Source of the DNA: Mesonia algae
Lineage (GTDB): Bacteria; Bacteroidota; Bacteroidia; Flavobacteriales; Flavobacteriaceae
Reading direction: 5' to 3'
DNA length: 64,000 nt
NCBI RefSeq assembly: GCF_003253545.1
Contig: NZ_QKYV01000003.1
Location: forward strand, 62,001 to 126,000
Shown here piece after piece: positions 54,704-62,892 of this stretch (positions are counted from its first letter, which is position 1; each line of letters opens with the position of its first letter). The position numbers and the translations under genes were made by a program. Below the pieces are notes generated by a model. It had not been told where the DNA came from, ran no database searches, and saw only the letters and a list, made by a program, of their open reading frames with translations.

Positions 54704-55579
54704 TTAAAGTGTTTTTACATAAAGTTTTTGGCCTATTGATAAGCCATCACTTTTTAATTTATTGATAGATTTTAATTCTTCTACAGTAAGATTATAACGT
54801 TGAGAAATGCTATATAAAGTATCTCCTTTTTTTACTGTATAACGAATACTTGTGTAATCTACTTTGGTCTCTTTAGAAGGGTTGCCTTCTCTACTACCAT
54901 TTCCTAAAACCTCGTCATCAAAACGATGTAATTGATATCTTTCTATAATACTAATAAGTTTTGCAGGATAACGAGGATCTGTGGCATATCCAGCCTTTTT
55001 AAGGCCGTACGCCCATCCTTTATAATCATCTTTTTTAAGATTAAAAAGTGAAGAGTATCTTCTTCTATCTTTTAAAAATAAGGAGTGATCTCTAAAGCTA
55101 TATTTAGGGTCTTTATATTTTCTAAAACACTCTTGGTAGGTATCATCATCATGGTATACCTTTTCCCCTTCCCAACCATTACATTTTATACCAAAATGGT
55201 TGTTAGACTTTAAAGTAAGCTCTCCTCTTCCTGCGCTAGACTCTAGTATTCCTTGCGCAATGGTTATACTTGCCGGAATTCCGTAAAGAGACATTTCATC
55301 TTTTGCTATTTGAGCATAATTATAAATGTAACGCTCATTATTATCTTCAAAAACGGGTGCTGTATTTTCTCTAGTTTTTTCTGAAGAATCTATTGGAGTA
55401 GTATTGGAGTTGGGAGTTATAACTTTATCATTCTCATTGTGATTATAATTCGAATTTTCATTCGCAATGATAACTTTCTCTCTCTTATCCTTATTAGATT
55501 TAACGACATTCTTTTTACTTCCACACGAACTTACGATAAGACCCGCTGATAACAATAAAATAAGAATTTTTCCTTTCAT
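54704..55579 (-). CDS. Lipoprotein with glucosaminidase domain and LysM
   Basis: A 291-residue cell-wall hydrolase anchored by a lipoprotein signal (IVSSC, near residue 19). A low-complexity Asn/Ser linker is followed by an N-acetylglucosaminidase domain (about 85-225) with [18 protein letters not shown] (catalytic glutamate) and [13 protein letters not shown]-terminal LysM follows (about 245-291: [20 protein letters not shown]). It should trim peptidoglycan in the periplasm during growth or division. It starts two bases after the ACC-deaminase-like gene. Confidence 0.92.
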   Translation of the reverse strand: MKGKILILLLSAGLIVSSCGSKKNVVKSNKDKREKVIIANENSNYNHNENDKVITPNSNTTPIDSSEKTRENTAPVFEDNNERYIYNYAQIAKDEMSLYGIPASITIAQGILESSAGRGELTLKSNNHFGIKCNGWEGEKVYHDDDTYQECFRKYKDPKYSFRDHSLFLKDRRRYSSLFNLKKDDYKGWAYGLKKAGYATDPRYPAKLISIIERYQLHRFDDEVLGNGSREGNPSKETKVDYTSIRYTVKKGDTLYSISQRYNLTVEELKSINKLKSDGLSIGQKLYVKTL

Positions 55580-55581
55580 GC

Positions 55582-56532
55582 TTAACTAATAATTTGTGGT
55601 AAGTTTTTACGTACCAATTTTTTATTTATTCCAGAAATTCCTTGCAAACCTCCTGTATGAATCGCTAAAATACGTGTATTTTTAGAAAATTCACCTTTTT
55701 CAATCATATCCAAAATACCATACATCATTTTCCCTGTGTAAATAGGATCTAAAAGTACATTATATTCAGACTTAAACTTATTCATAAAATCAATTAACCC
55801 CTTATCTACCTTAGCATAACCGCCAAAATGATAATCTATTATAATCTCCCAGTTATTTTTTTTTACGTGACTAGCTACTTCCTCTTTTAAGAAATCCCCT
55901 TTGAGTGTAGAAAAACCTAAAATTTTTTGATGATTAGAAGAAGAGTTAATAATTCCAGCTATGGTTCCTCCCGTTCCTACCGGGCAACAAATGACATCAA
56001 AATTATCATCTTCTTTAGTTAAAATTTCTTCGCAACCCTTAATTGCGAAGTTGTTTGTTCCACCTTCAGGAACTAAATAGAAGTCCCCAAACTTATTTTT
56101 TAAGCGCTCAATAAATAAAGTATTTTCTTTATCTCGATAAGACTCTCTATCGATAAAATGCAGTTGCATTCCCATTGCTTTTGCATTTCTTAAAGTTTCA
56201 TTTTGAGAAAGTGTTTTTTCTAAGTTCTCTCCTCCCAATTCCTCTCCTCTAATAATTCCAATAGAATTTAAATTATTTAATTTCGCTGCTGCGGAAGTAG
56301 CCAAAATATGGTTAGAAAAAGCTCCTCCAAAAGTAAGTATTGTTTTTTTGTTTTGTTCTTTTGCTTGCTGAAGGTTATATTTTAGCTTTCTAAATTTATT
56401 CCCTGACACTAAAGGATGTAATAGATCTTCTCGTTTTAAATAGAGATCAATCCCATTTAATTGAGTTACATATTGATTGGAAGACGAAACGGACTTAGAC
56501 AAACTTACTTTTTTTTTCAAAAATACAATCAT
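55582..56532 (-). CDS. ACC deaminase / D-cysteine desulfhydrase-family PLP enzyme
   Basis: A 316-residue fold-type II PLP enzyme. LYLKREDLLHPLVSGNKFRKLKY contains the cofactor lysine in the family-typical GNKxRKL motif (near residue 46). TFGGAFSNHILATAAA-like and CPVGTGGTIAGII segments (phosphate-binding) follow, and LAIHTGGLQGISG lies near the end. Relatives deaminate 1-aminocyclopropane-1-carboxylate or split D-cysteine; which applies here cannot be read by eye. It is the first gene of the run with the glucosaminidase lipoprotein and hemL. Confidence 0.88.
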   Translation of the reverse strand: MIVFLKKKVSLSKSVSSSNQYVTQLNGIDLYLKREDLLHPLVSGNKFRKLKYNLQQAKEQNKKTILTFGGAFSNHILATSAAAKLNNLNSIGIIRGEELGGENLEKTLSQNETLRNAKAMGMQLHFIDRESYRDKENTLFIERLKNKFGDFYLVPEGGTNNFAIKGCEEILTKEDDNFDVICCPVGTGGTIAGIINSSSNHQKILGFSTLKGDFLKEEVASHVKKNNWEIIIDYHFGGYAKVDKGLIDFMNKFKSEYNVLLDPIYTGKMMYGILDMIEKGEFSKNTRILAIHTGGLQGISGINKKLVRKNLPQIIS

Positions 56533-56636
56533 TATCTATATTTCCACTTAATTTTGAAAGCTTACAAAGATTTTTAGTTTAGGTTTTTCTTTTTTAAACT
56601 AAGGTTTACACGCTTAATTTGTAATTTTACAGCACT

Positions 56637-56807
56637 ATGTCTATCAAAAAAAGAATACCCCTAGAAGAAGGTGATTATTACCTTACTCCAGAAGGATATA
56701 AATGTTTTACCGAGCAGTACCATTTAAAACGTGGTTATTGCTGTAAAAGTGGTTGCAGACATTGTCCTTACGGTTATGATAAAAAAACAGATAGTTTCAA
56801 AAACTAG
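56637..56807 (+). CDS. DUF5522 small cysteine-rich protein
   Basis: A 56-residue protein with EEGDYYLTPEGYKCFTEQYH followed by KRGYCCKSGCRHCPYGY. The cysteine cluster (CC-x3-C-x2-C) could bind zinc or an iron-sulfur cluster. The pattern is that of DUF5522 proteins in flavobacteria. It lies in the gap between the divergent ACC-deaminase-like gene and hutU. The next 131 bases contain a 24-codon open frame (56811-56885) that I do not consider a gene. Confidence 0.8.
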   Translation: MSIKKRIPLEEGDYYLTPEGYKCFTEQYHLKRGYCCKSGCRHCPYGYDKKTDSFKN

Positions 56808-56888
56808 CGAATGAAACATTTAGTACTCCAATTTAAAATTGCTATTTCTACCCGTCGACATCGCGTTGACATTCGTTATCCTTAGTGA

Positions 56889-56910
56889 ATTAATTTTACC
56901 GAAAATTAAT
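56889..56910 (+). promoter_or_regulatory. Perfect inverted repeat upstream of hutU
   Basis: ATTAATTTT and AAAATTAAT form a perfect 9-bp inverted repeat around ACCG, 28 bases before the hutU ATG. No T-run follows, so it looks like an operator for a dimeric regulator rather than a terminator. Confidence 0.4.
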
Positions 56911-56938
56911 CATTCAACTCATCAAATCGATAATCAAG

Positions 56939-58924
56939 ATGTTAGATTTTAAACAAACTATATTACAAGGTATTCCTAACGAATTGCCACAAAAAAAAGA
57001 ATACGATACCTCAATTAATCACGCTCCAAAGCGCAAAGACATTCTTTCTGCTGAAGAAAAAAAATTAGCTCTCCAAAACGCATTACGTTATTTTGAGCCT
57101 CAACATCACGCCACTTTACTCCCAGAGTTTAAAGAAGAACTCAATACTTACGGAAGAATTTATATGTATCGCTTTCTCCCAGATTATAAAATATATGCTC
57201 GTCCTATTGAAGAGTATCCTGGAAAAAGTGAACAAGCCAAAGCGATCATGCTTATGATTCAAAATAATTTGGATCACGCCGTGGCTCAACATCCTCATGA
57301 ATTGATCACCTATGGAGGAAACGGAGCTGTTTTTCAAAACTGGGCACAATACACATTGGTGATGAAGTATTTAGCTGAAATGACCGATGAACAAACTTTA
57401 GTAGTTTATAGCGGTCATCCTATGGGTTTATTTCCTTCTCACAAAGATGCTCCAAGAGTGGTAGTTACGAATGGTATGATGATTCCTAACTATTCCCAGC
57501 CAGATGATTGGGAGAAATTTAATGCTTTAGGTGTGACTCAATACGGACAAATGACTGCAGGAAGTTATATGTATATCGGTCCCCAAGGAATTGTTCACGG
57601 CACTACCATCACTGTCCTTAACGGATTTAGAAAAATAAAAAAGGAGCCTAAAGGCGGACTTTTTGTTACCTCCGGACTTGGTGGGATGAGTGGAGCTCAA
57701 CCTAAAGCAGGAGATATTGCTGGTTGTGTTACGGTCTGCGCCGAAATTAATCCTAAAGCTACTCAAACTCGTCATTCACAAGGTTGGGTAAAAGAGGTTA
57801 TTAGCGATTTAGATCAACTTGCTCAGCGTGTTAGAGAAGCTAAAAAAAATAAAGAAACTGTTTCTATAGGTTACGATGGGAATATTGTAGAAGTATGGGA
57901 AAAATTTGATGAAGAAAACATTCATATCGACTTAGGAAGTGATCAAACTTCTTTACACAACCCTTGGGCTGGTGGTTATTATCCTGTTGGTTTATCTTAT
58001 GAAGAGTCTAACGAATTGATGGCTAACCAACCTGAAAAATTTAAGGCTGCAGTTCAAAAAAGTTTAATACGTCAAGTAGAAGCTATCAATAAACATACAG
58101 CTAAAGGCACCTACTTTTTTGATTATGGAAATGCTTTTTTATTAGAATCTTCTAGAGCTGGAGCCGATATTTTTGCAGAGAATGGTAAAGATTTTAAATA
58201 CCCAAGTTACGTGCAAGACATCATGGGACCTATGTGTTTCGATTATGGTTTTGGTCCGTTTAGATGGGTTTGCGCTTCAGGAAAAGCCGAAGATTTAGCA
58301 AAAACCGATAAAATTGCTACTCAGGTTTTAGAAGAATTAAAACAAAAAGCCCCAAAAGAAATTCAGCAGCAAATGCAGGATAATATTACCTGGATAAAAG
58401 GCGCTCAAGAAAATAAGCTCGTGGTAGGTTCTCAAGCTCGTATTCTTTACGCTGATGCGGAAGGAAGAATGAAAATAGCTGAAGCTTTTAATAATGCTAT
58501 TGATAAGGGGGAAATAGGATACGTAATATTAGGCCGAGATCATCACGATGTTTCGGGAACAGATTCCCCTTACCGTGAAACCTCTAATATTTATGATGGA
58601 AGCCAGTTTACAGCAGATATGGCGATACAAAATGTAATAGGTGATAGCTTTAGAGGCGCTACTTGGGTAAGTATACACAATGGTGGTGGCGTTGGCTGGG
58701 GCGAAGTGATGAATGGTGGTTTTGGTATGGTACTTGATGGTAGTAGAGAAGCCGATAGACGTTTAAAGTCTATGCTTTTTTGGGACGTTAATAATGGTAT
58801 TTCTAGACGTTCTTGGGCTCGTAACGACGAAGCCATTTTTGCTATTAAAAGAGCTATGGAAATTGAACCTAATTTAAAAGTTACTTTACCTCATAAAGTA
58901 GATTCGGCATTATTAGATGATTAA
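56939..58924 (+). CDS. hutU: Urocanate hydratase
   Basis: A 661-residue NAD+-dependent enzyme of histidine degradation that hydrates urocanate. YSGHPMGLFPSHKDAPRVV, GQMTAGSYMYIGPQGIVHGT, TSGLGGMSGAQPKA, DQTSLHNPWAGGYYPVG and FGPFRWVCASG are family signatures, and the last carries the conserved active-site cysteine region. The length is above that of the classical enzyme (about 555), as is usual for the longer Bacteroidota form. No hutH, hutI or hutG lies nearby in the window. Confidence 0.95.
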   Translation: MLDFKQTILQGIPNELPQKKEYDTSINHAPKRKDILSAEEKKLALQNALRYFEPQHHATLLPEFKEELNTYGRIYMYRFLPDYKIYARPIEEYPGKSEQAKAIMLMIQNNLDHAVAQHPHELITYGGNGAVFQNWAQYTLVMKYLAEMTDEQTLVVYSGHPMGLFPSHKDAPRVVVTNGMMIPNYSQPDDWEKFNALGVTQYGQMTAGSYMYIGPQGIVHGTTITVLNGFRKIKKEPKGGLFVTSGLGGMSGAQPKAGDIAGCVTVCAEINPKATQTRHSQGWVKEVISDLDQLAQRVREAKKNKETVSIGYDGNIVEVWEKFDEENIHIDLGSDQTSLHNPWAGGYYPVGLSYEESNELMANQPEKFKAAVQKSLIRQVEAINKHTAKGTYFFDYGNAFLLESSRAGADIFAENGKDFKYPSYVQDIMGPMCFDYGFGPFRWVCASGKAEDLAKTDKIATQVLEELKQKAPKEIQQQMQDNITWIKGAQENKLVVGSQARILYADAEGRMKIAEAFNNAIDKGEIGYVILGRDHHDVSGTDSPYRETSNIYDGSQFTADMAIQNVIGDSFRGATWVSIHNGGGVGWGEVMNGGFGMVLDGSREADRRLKSMLFWDVNNGISRRSWARNDEAIFAIKRAMEIEPNLKVTLPHKVDSALLDD

Positions 58925-58927
58925 TTT

Positions 58928-59007
58928 GCGTTAGGGATTGAGCGGTTTGTTGAAGCTCTTTTGGTTTTTCACCAAAAAGCGACTAGCGAAAGCCCGCCCG
59001 AACGCCC
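58928..59007 (+). repeat. Dispersed intergenic repeat, copy 2
   Basis: This 80-base element matches copy 1 (19472-19575) at both ends and across AGCG-TTTGTTGAAGCTCTTTTG. Its centre is a simple hairpin (CTTTTGGT / ACCAAAAAG) without the 23-base nested unit. It starts three bases after the hutU stop and ends 15 bases before the next ATG. Confidence 0.8.
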
Positions 59008-59022
59008 TAAAAACAAATGATT

Positions 59023-59568
59023 ATGAAAAGATCTCAACTTTTAATTCCCGTTTTAGCTTCAGTAATGTTGCTTGTAACCTCTTGCAGTAGTGTAAAAGTA
59101 GCTACAGATTATGATGATGCCGTAGATTTTAATCAATATCAATCTTTTGCTTTTTACAAACCAGGAATTGATAAAGCAGAAATATCTGACCTTGATAAAA
59201 AAAGAATTTTAAGAGCTATTGAAACCGAATTGACCAAACAAGGTTTTGCTAAGTCTAGCAATCCTGATATGTTGATTAGCATTTTCACTAAAACCAATAC
59301 GAATGTTGATATTTACCGAAACAATTTTGGTTACGGTTACGGTTGGGGATGGACACCGTATTACTGGAGAGGAGCAGGAAGAGAAACGGTGAGCACCTCT
59401 ACAGAAGGGACTTTGTATATAGATTTAATCGATGCCCAAAAGAAAGAGTTGATTTGGCAAGGCATGGGAACTGGCGTTTTATCGCAAGACCGAGAGGCTA
59501 AAATTGAACGAATTAATGAGATTGTAATGAAAATCATGGAGAAATATCCTCCAAATAAAACTAAGTAA
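59023..59568 (+). CDS. DUF4136 lipoprotein
   Basis: A 181-residue protein with a lipoprotein signal (LLVTSC, near residue 21). The body follows the DUF4136 pattern: VATDYDDAVDFNQYQSFAFY near the N-terminus, AIETELTKQGFA in the middle, and ELIWQGMGTGVL toward the end. A Tyr/Gly/Trp-rich loop (GYGYGWGWTPYYW) lies in the middle. Members are outer-membrane or periplasmic lipoproteins of unknown role. The ATG at 59023 begins the signal peptide; a second ATG at 59017 adds two residues. Confidence 0.85.
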   Translation: MKRSQLLIPVLASVMLLVTSCSSVKVATDYDDAVDFNQYQSFAFYKPGIDKAEISDLDKKRILRAIETELTKQGFAKSSNPDMLISIFTKTNTNVDIYRNNFGYGYGWGWTPYYWRGAGRETVSTSTEGTLYIDLIDAQKKELIWQGMGTGVLSQDREAKIERINEIVMKIMEKYPPNKTK

Positions 59569-59570
59569 TT

Positions 59571-59600
59571 AAAAAACCGACTTTCGAGTCGGTTTTTTTT
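59571..59600. terminator. UUCG-tetraloop terminator
   Basis: A perfect 10-bp stem (AAAACCGACT / AGTCGGTTTT) closes a TTCG tetraloop. A-runs and T-runs on its sides suit both the DUF4136 gene and the convergent minus-strand gene. Confidence 0.92.
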
Positions 59601-59928
59601 ATAGGTATTTGGTAAATGCCCAAAGCTTTCTTTGGTTACTTAAATAGTTTAAGTTCTTCTCATTTTGATAAGCTTCACGCTCAAAAGAAATATTTAAATA
59701 GGCTTCTCTCCTGTTTCTATAATGCAAAAGTTTTATAAAATATTCTAAACCGTACCACAACAAGAACGCCAATAGTAAAAGTTCTTTTTGTTGCTGTAAA
59801 TGTATGCGTTCGTGATTGACAAACACTTTATCTTGACGAAGTGAATCTCTCTTTATAAATATAAAAGGAAACAGTGCTAAACCTCTAAATCCTTTTGCTA
59901 GAATATATTTTCCTGAAATAAAAAGCAT
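59599..59928 (-). CDS. Small membrane protein with HExxH motif
   Basis: A 109-residue protein with a hydrophobic N-terminal half, the motif NHERIHLQQQKEL (HExxH, near residue 39), a membrane segment (about 50-66), and REAYLNISFEREAYQNE, whose glutamates could supply a third metal ligand. This is the bare core of a gluzincin-type metallopeptidase, much shorter than known enzymes. It may be a small intramembrane protease or a remnant. The only methionine is the first, and its ATG directly touches the T-run of the upstream gene's terminator. Confidence 0.7.
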   Translation of the reverse strand: MLFISGKYILAKGFRGLALFPFIFIKRDSLRQDKVFVNHERIHLQQQKELLLLAFLLWYGLEYFIKLLHYRNRREAYLNISFEREAYQNEKNLNYLSNQRKLWAFTKYL

Positions 59929-59954
59929 AAAAAAACCCGCATTAAAGCGGGTTT
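59929..59954 (-). terminator. Intrinsic terminator abutting the next start codon
   Basis: A perfect 8-bp stem (AAACCCGC / GCGGGTTT) with a six-base loop is followed by seven T residues on the minus strand and then immediately by the ATG at 59928. It terminates the DUF2383 gene. Confidence 0.88.
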
Positions 59955-59971
59955 AAGATAATCATTTTAGC

Positions 59972-60418
59972 TTAAGAAACAATTTCCCAGTTTTTTGCAC
60001 TTTGTTGTGCTTGTTGAATTTTATCTCTTTGCTGAGTCAAAACATCTTTAGTCGTTGCAGGTAGATTTGACTTATTAATTACTTCATTGTATTCTTCGAT
60101 AGCGCTTTGCTCCCCTCGCTGAACTTCTTCCATTACATTTTCCTCTTTATCACTAGTGACAGCCGATTTAAGGTCCATCCAAGCTCTGTGCATACTACCT
60201 TTTACACTTCCGCCTTTATCTACTTCTCCGTCAAAGGCTTTAATTTCAGATTTAATCTGGTGTCCAAAATCATAACGCAATTGCGCTTGTTCTTCTAAAA
60301 ACTGCTTCATACGTGTATTTTGCACCTTGTCTGCAGCATCTTTATATCCTTTTTCTGCGTCGTAATTTTTTTCTAATAATTGGTTAAGATTATTAGCTAT
60401 TTCTTTCTTAAATTCCAT
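59972..60418 (-). CDS. PA2169-family four-helix-bundle protein (DUF2383)
   Basis: A 148-residue helical protein of the ferritin-like DUF2383 family. EKNYDAEKGYKDAADKV, EEQAQLRYDFGHQIKSEI and RGEQSAIEEYNEVI carry the regularly spaced acidic residues and a histidine of a four-helix bundle. Members are linked to envelope stress; metal binding is uncertain. No signal peptide is present. The small HExxH gene follows directly. Confidence 0.87.
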   Translation of the reverse strand: MEFKKEIANNLNQLLEKNYDAEKGYKDAADKVQNTRMKQFLEEQAQLRYDFGHQIKSEIKAFDGEVDKGGSVKGSMHRAWMDLKSAVTSDKEENVMEEVQRGEQSAIEEYNEVINKSNLPATTKDVLTQQRDKIQQAQQSAKNWEIVS

Positions 60419-60538
60419 AGTTATAAGTTTTTAGGTTAATTTTTATCTAATTTACTATTTGTAAAGCATCCTAAAATGACAATTAACACTGCGTTATCAT
60501 CAACTTAACGTAGATTAACTTTTTTAATATCTAATTAT

Positions 60539-61411
60539 ATGTTTTTTAAGAAACTCAATATCAGCAATTTGAAAAAACAGCTTAGAATATTTCCATTCAT
60601 TATCATTTGTCCTAGCTTTATTCTAATAAGCCTATTCTCATGTGATACAAAACAGGCTTCTGCTCAAACTTCCGATAAGGAAAATCAAGAAAAAATTATT
60701 AAAAAATATCTAAATAATTGTGCTAAAAATTACAGCTATACTTTTGAAATGAATAAATGGCAAGAATGTCTAGATAAAGGATTAAAAGAAGACTCGACTA
60801 TAGCTTATTTATGGCAGCAAAAAGCCATGCCTTTATTTAAAGCTCGCAAGTATGAAGCGGGTATGGTTTTTCTAGATAAGGCTGTAAAATACGATGAAAA
60901 AAAATGGCTCGCTTATCGCGGATTTATAAAATGTATTTTCGCTAAAACCTATAAAAGTGCTATAGCAGATTTTGAAAAAATTAAATCAATAGAAGGGAAT
61001 TCTTTTGTAATGGATCATACCTACAACTTTCACATCGCTCTTTCCTACTTGCAATTAAATGAATTTGAAAAAGCTGAAAAAATCTTCGCTAAAGACATAG
61101 AAGAACAAGTAACACAATGGGGCGAAGATGGCTATCATCATCTTGACTTGTTTTATTATGGAATCTCGTTATATGAACAACAAAAATGGGAGAAAGCGAT
61201 AATACAGTTTAATAAATCTTTAGAAAAATATCCTAAGTTTACTGAACCTATGATTTATAAAGCTTTTGCTATGTCTCATATAGATAAGTATTCTGAAGAA
61301 GAAATTAAATCTATCGCTATAGAGGCCAAAGAAAACAAGAATTTAGGAAATACGATAAACGAAGACAATGCTGTGTATGAAATGTATCCTTATCAAATTA
61401 GAATACATTAA
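60539..61411 (+). CDS. TPR-repeat lipoprotein
   Basis: A 290-residue protein with a long basic N-terminus and a lipoprotein-type signal (SLFSC, near residue 35). About five TPR-like helical pairs follow, for example in the stretches around residues 95-115, 160-190 and 205-235 (IALSYLQLNEFEKAEKIF, YYGISLYEQQKWEKAIIQF). It probably serves as a periplasmic scaffold. The unusually long lead before the hydrophobic segment may mean that translation starts at a later methionine, but none is well placed. Confidence 0.8.
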   Translation: MFFKKLNISNLKKQLRIFPFIIICPSFILISLFSCDTKQASAQTSDKENQEKIIKKYLNNCAKNYSYTFEMNKWQECLDKGLKEDSTIAYLWQQKAMPLFKARKYEAGMVFLDKAVKYDEKKWLAYRGFIKCIFAKTYKSAIADFEKIKSIEGNSFVMDHTYNFHIALSYLQLNEFEKAEKIFAKDIEEQVTQWGEDGYHHLDLFYYGISLYEQQKWEKAIIQFNKSLEKYPKFTEPMIYKAFAMSHIDKYSEEEIKSIAIEAKENKNLGNTINEDNAVYEMYPYQIRIH

Positions 61412-61418
61412 TTTAATA

Positions 61419-61450
61419 AAAAAAGCACCTTCAAATGAAAGTGCTTTTTT
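61419..61450. terminator. Bidirectional terminator
   Basis: A 9-bp stem (AAAAAGCAC / GTGCTTTTT) with a 12-base loop lies between the TPR lipoprotein and the convergent transporter gene. Confidence 0.85.
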
Positions 61451-61471
61451 TATTTAAAAGGGGCAAATTTA

Positions 61472-62863
61472 TTAATCGTCGTTTATAGAATCATCTGTAA
61501 GATCTCGTTGATATGTTTCTGGTACAAAGAAAGCATTTACAATTATAGCAATAACTACAATTGCCAAAGGATAAATTAATCCTATATAAGGTGCCATGAC
61601 TGCACTTACAATAAATGAAGTTTTAATAAGTTCGGTTACAAAAGTAGTAGCTCCACCTACCAAGCCGTTACCCATATTTTGAGCAAATCCCATACTGGTA
61701 TAACGAATATTGGTAGGGAATAACTCTAACATAAACGCTCCTAAAGGTCCGTAAGTTGCAGCTCCTGCTACCGATAATAAAAAACTTATTCCCATTAATT
61801 GAAGGGTTGCACTTGCGCTAATTTCATGAATTTCTGTAAGACCATCAGGGTTTCCTATTTCCATAAATAAATAGAAGGCCGTAGGTATAAGGATTAAACT
61901 AGCAATTAATCCTCCTAGAAGAACTTTTTTCCTTCCTATTTTATCACTTAAATGTCCAAAATATTGGTAGAAATAAGCACTACAAAACGTAACGACTGTA
62001 GTAATTAATAAAACGGTGGTTTCTGGCAATAAAACTGCTCGTTGTAAAAAGAAAAGTGTCACAAATAAACTGGTTTGCATCACGGTACTTTGTGCTGCAT
62101 TACCTCCAAAAATAGCTTTGAATATTAATGCAATGTTTCCTTTAGCTTTAAAAGCATCTTTTACTGGAGATTTGCTTGTTTTTCCTTGTTTCTTTAACTC
62201 TTCAAAAACTGGACTTTCATGCAACTTCTTTCTTGCGAAATAACTTAGGATTACTAAAACAGAACTTAATAAAAATGGAATACGCCACCCGTAACTAATA
62301 AAGTCTTCAGCACTCATAGAGCTTTGCACTAAGTACACTACCAACAAACAAATTAATAAACCTAAAGGCACAGTTGCTTGGATAAATCCTGTATAAAATC
62401 CTCTTCTATTTTTAGGCGCGTGTTCTGCCACATAGATAACCGCACCTGCATATTCTCCACTAATAGCAAGACCTTGTAAAAGTCTAAATACTAATAGTAA
62501 AATTGGTGCTGCCCAACCAATGCTAGCAAAAGAGGGAATACAACCTATTAAAAAAGTAGAAGCTCCCATAATAATTAAGGAAAGTAAAAAAGAATATTTT
62601 CTACCAATTCTATCTCCTATACTTCCAAATATTAAAGACCCTATAGGTCTGATCATAAATGAAGAAGCTACTACAGCTAAGGTTTCTAGAAAATGAGAAC
62701 CATCGGCTGCAAAAAAGTTAACTGATAATGTACTTGCCATAATAATGGCTAAAAACATATCATACCATTCGATTAAAGTTCCAGCAGAAGAAGCAATAAT
62801 AACGGTTAAAATATCATTTTTTTCTTCCTTTACGGAAGGAGTAATTTCATTCGTTGTTGTCAT
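61472..62863 (-). CDS. MFS transporter, metabolite:H+ symporter (MHS)-like
   Basis: A 463-residue inner-membrane protein with about 12 helices. The MHS-type start SSAGTLIEWYDMFL, the MFS loop motif GDRIGRKYSF between helices 2 and 3, GEYAGAVIYVAEHAP, a repeated HLSDKIGRKKVLLGG in the second half, and LELFPTNIRYTSMG are visible. Such carriers move small organic acids, betaines or proline with protons. The adjacent porin-like gene upstream on the same strand (29-base gap) could supply outer-membrane passage for the same solute; that is inference. Confidence 0.9.
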   Translation of the reverse strand: MTTTNEITPSVKEEKNDILTVIIASSAGTLIEWYDMFLAIIMASTLSVNFFAADGSHFLETLAVVASSFMIRPIGSLIFGSIGDRIGRKYSFLLSLIIMGASTFLIGCIPSFASIGWAAPILLLVFRLLQGLAISGEYAGAVIYVAEHAPKNRRGFYTGFIQATVPLGLLICLLVVYLVQSSMSAEDFISYGWRIPFLLSSVLVILSYFARKKLHESPVFEELKKQGKTSKSPVKDAFKAKGNIALIFKAIFGGNAAQSTVMQTSLFVTLFFLQRAVLLPETTVLLITTVVTFCSAYFYQYFGHLSDKIGRKKVLLGGLIASLILIPTAFYLFMEIGNPDGLTEIHEISASATLQLMGISFLLSVAGAATYGPLGAFMLELFPTNIRYTSMGFAQNMGNGLVGGATTFVTELIKTSFIVSAVMAPYIGLIYPLAIVVIAIIVNAFFVPETYQRDLTDDSINDD

Positions 62864-62892
62864 AGTTTAATAAGTTTAGTAGTTGATAAGGG

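Noticed and set aside
56811-56885. 24-codon open frame between DUF5522 and hutU
   Set aside because: Too short, no recognisable sequence, no promoter; likely chance.
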